Source: GCA-016699445 sp964555055 (lineage in GTDB: Bacteria > UBA10199 > JACPAL01 > GCA-016699445). Taken from it: a stretch of DNA of 64,000 nucleotides. Below the pieces are notes generated by a model that saw only the letters and a program-made list of their open reading frames with translations, searched no databases and had not been told where the DNA came from. Numbering within the stretch: position 1 is the stretch's first letter; each line of letters starts with the position of its first letter. Location: assembly GCA_964555055.1 (NCBI GenBank), contig CAZKQW010000011.1:14921-78920 (forward strand). The letters run 5' to 3'. The translations under genes and the position numbers were made by a program. This document shows, in pieces, positions 63,999 to 64,000 of the stretch.

Positions 63999-64000
63999 GT

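Overview
The window reads as chromosomal DNA of a diderm (Gram-negative) bacterium. It carries a Tol-type envelope cluster (TolQ, TolR, TonB/TolA-like, TolB), an outer-membrane beta-barrel protein, many signal peptides and lipoprotein signals, an RpoN-type activator, an MglA-like small GTPase, a SpoIIE/STAS/RsbW partner-switching set and a SAM-I riboswitch. This mix resembles deltaproteobacterial-grade lineages (Myxococcota, Bdellovibrionota and related uncultured groups). That placement is an inference; nothing here fixes the taxon. No phage, replication origin or CRISPR array was seen.

Layout. 1-8.2 kb: the end of a family 4 uracil-DNA glycosylase, a GAF protein, a SpoIID-like lipoprotein, a QueA lacking its middle domain, then a leftward run (acyl-CoA dehydrogenase, FabL-like reductase, a broken DUF1016 nuclease gene, ispH) behind two FadR/TetR-like palindromes. 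8.2-15.1 kb: a DUF2845 protein, a Phd/PIN toxin-antitoxin pair, homodimeric pyruvate dehydrogenase E1, a lipoprotein, tRNA-Ser(GGA), a thioesterase, a 55-residue peptide gene and a Y-family polymerase. 15.2-19.6 kb: a zinc peptidase, an ATP-grasp ligase and a SLATT-like 2TM protein in a row, then tRNA-Ser(CGA) with a GIY-YIG gene and a 71-nt second copy of the tRNA 5' part, then a thioesterase. 19.7-28.9 kb: an RpoN-type activator, ferredoxin-like, hydrolase and flippase-like genes, dnaX-recR, the MglA-like GTPase, tal, folK and an XRE/nucleotidyltransferase pair.

28.9-43.8 kb is the most distinctive part: four large paralogous secreted subtilases on the minus strand, interleaved with a beta-helix protein and two unknown proteins. 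Three of the subtilase genes have the same 30-bp promoter-like element about 100 bp upstream, and two share a 636-bp block that is identical as far as I could compare it. 43.9-50.8 kb: dapL, the partner-switching operon, and a fused zinc peptidase/beta-propeller/beta-barrel gene holding an in-frame palindromic insertion.

50.9-57.9 kb is a sulfur amino-acid locus behind a SAM-I riboswitch with a legible antiterminator/terminator switch. It encodes a PLP synthase, threonine synthase, a NIL protein, cysteine synthase, a JAMM peptidase and a CysO-like sulfur carrier, then (after an intruding DUF4143 ATPase with its own palindromic repeats) ATP sulfurylase. The carrier ends in GGV, so the JAMM peptidase is the natural candidate to expose the terminal GG. 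57.9-64 kb: an unknown gene, an atypical protein kinase, the Tol cluster without pal, and a MazF/ribbon-helix-helix pair.
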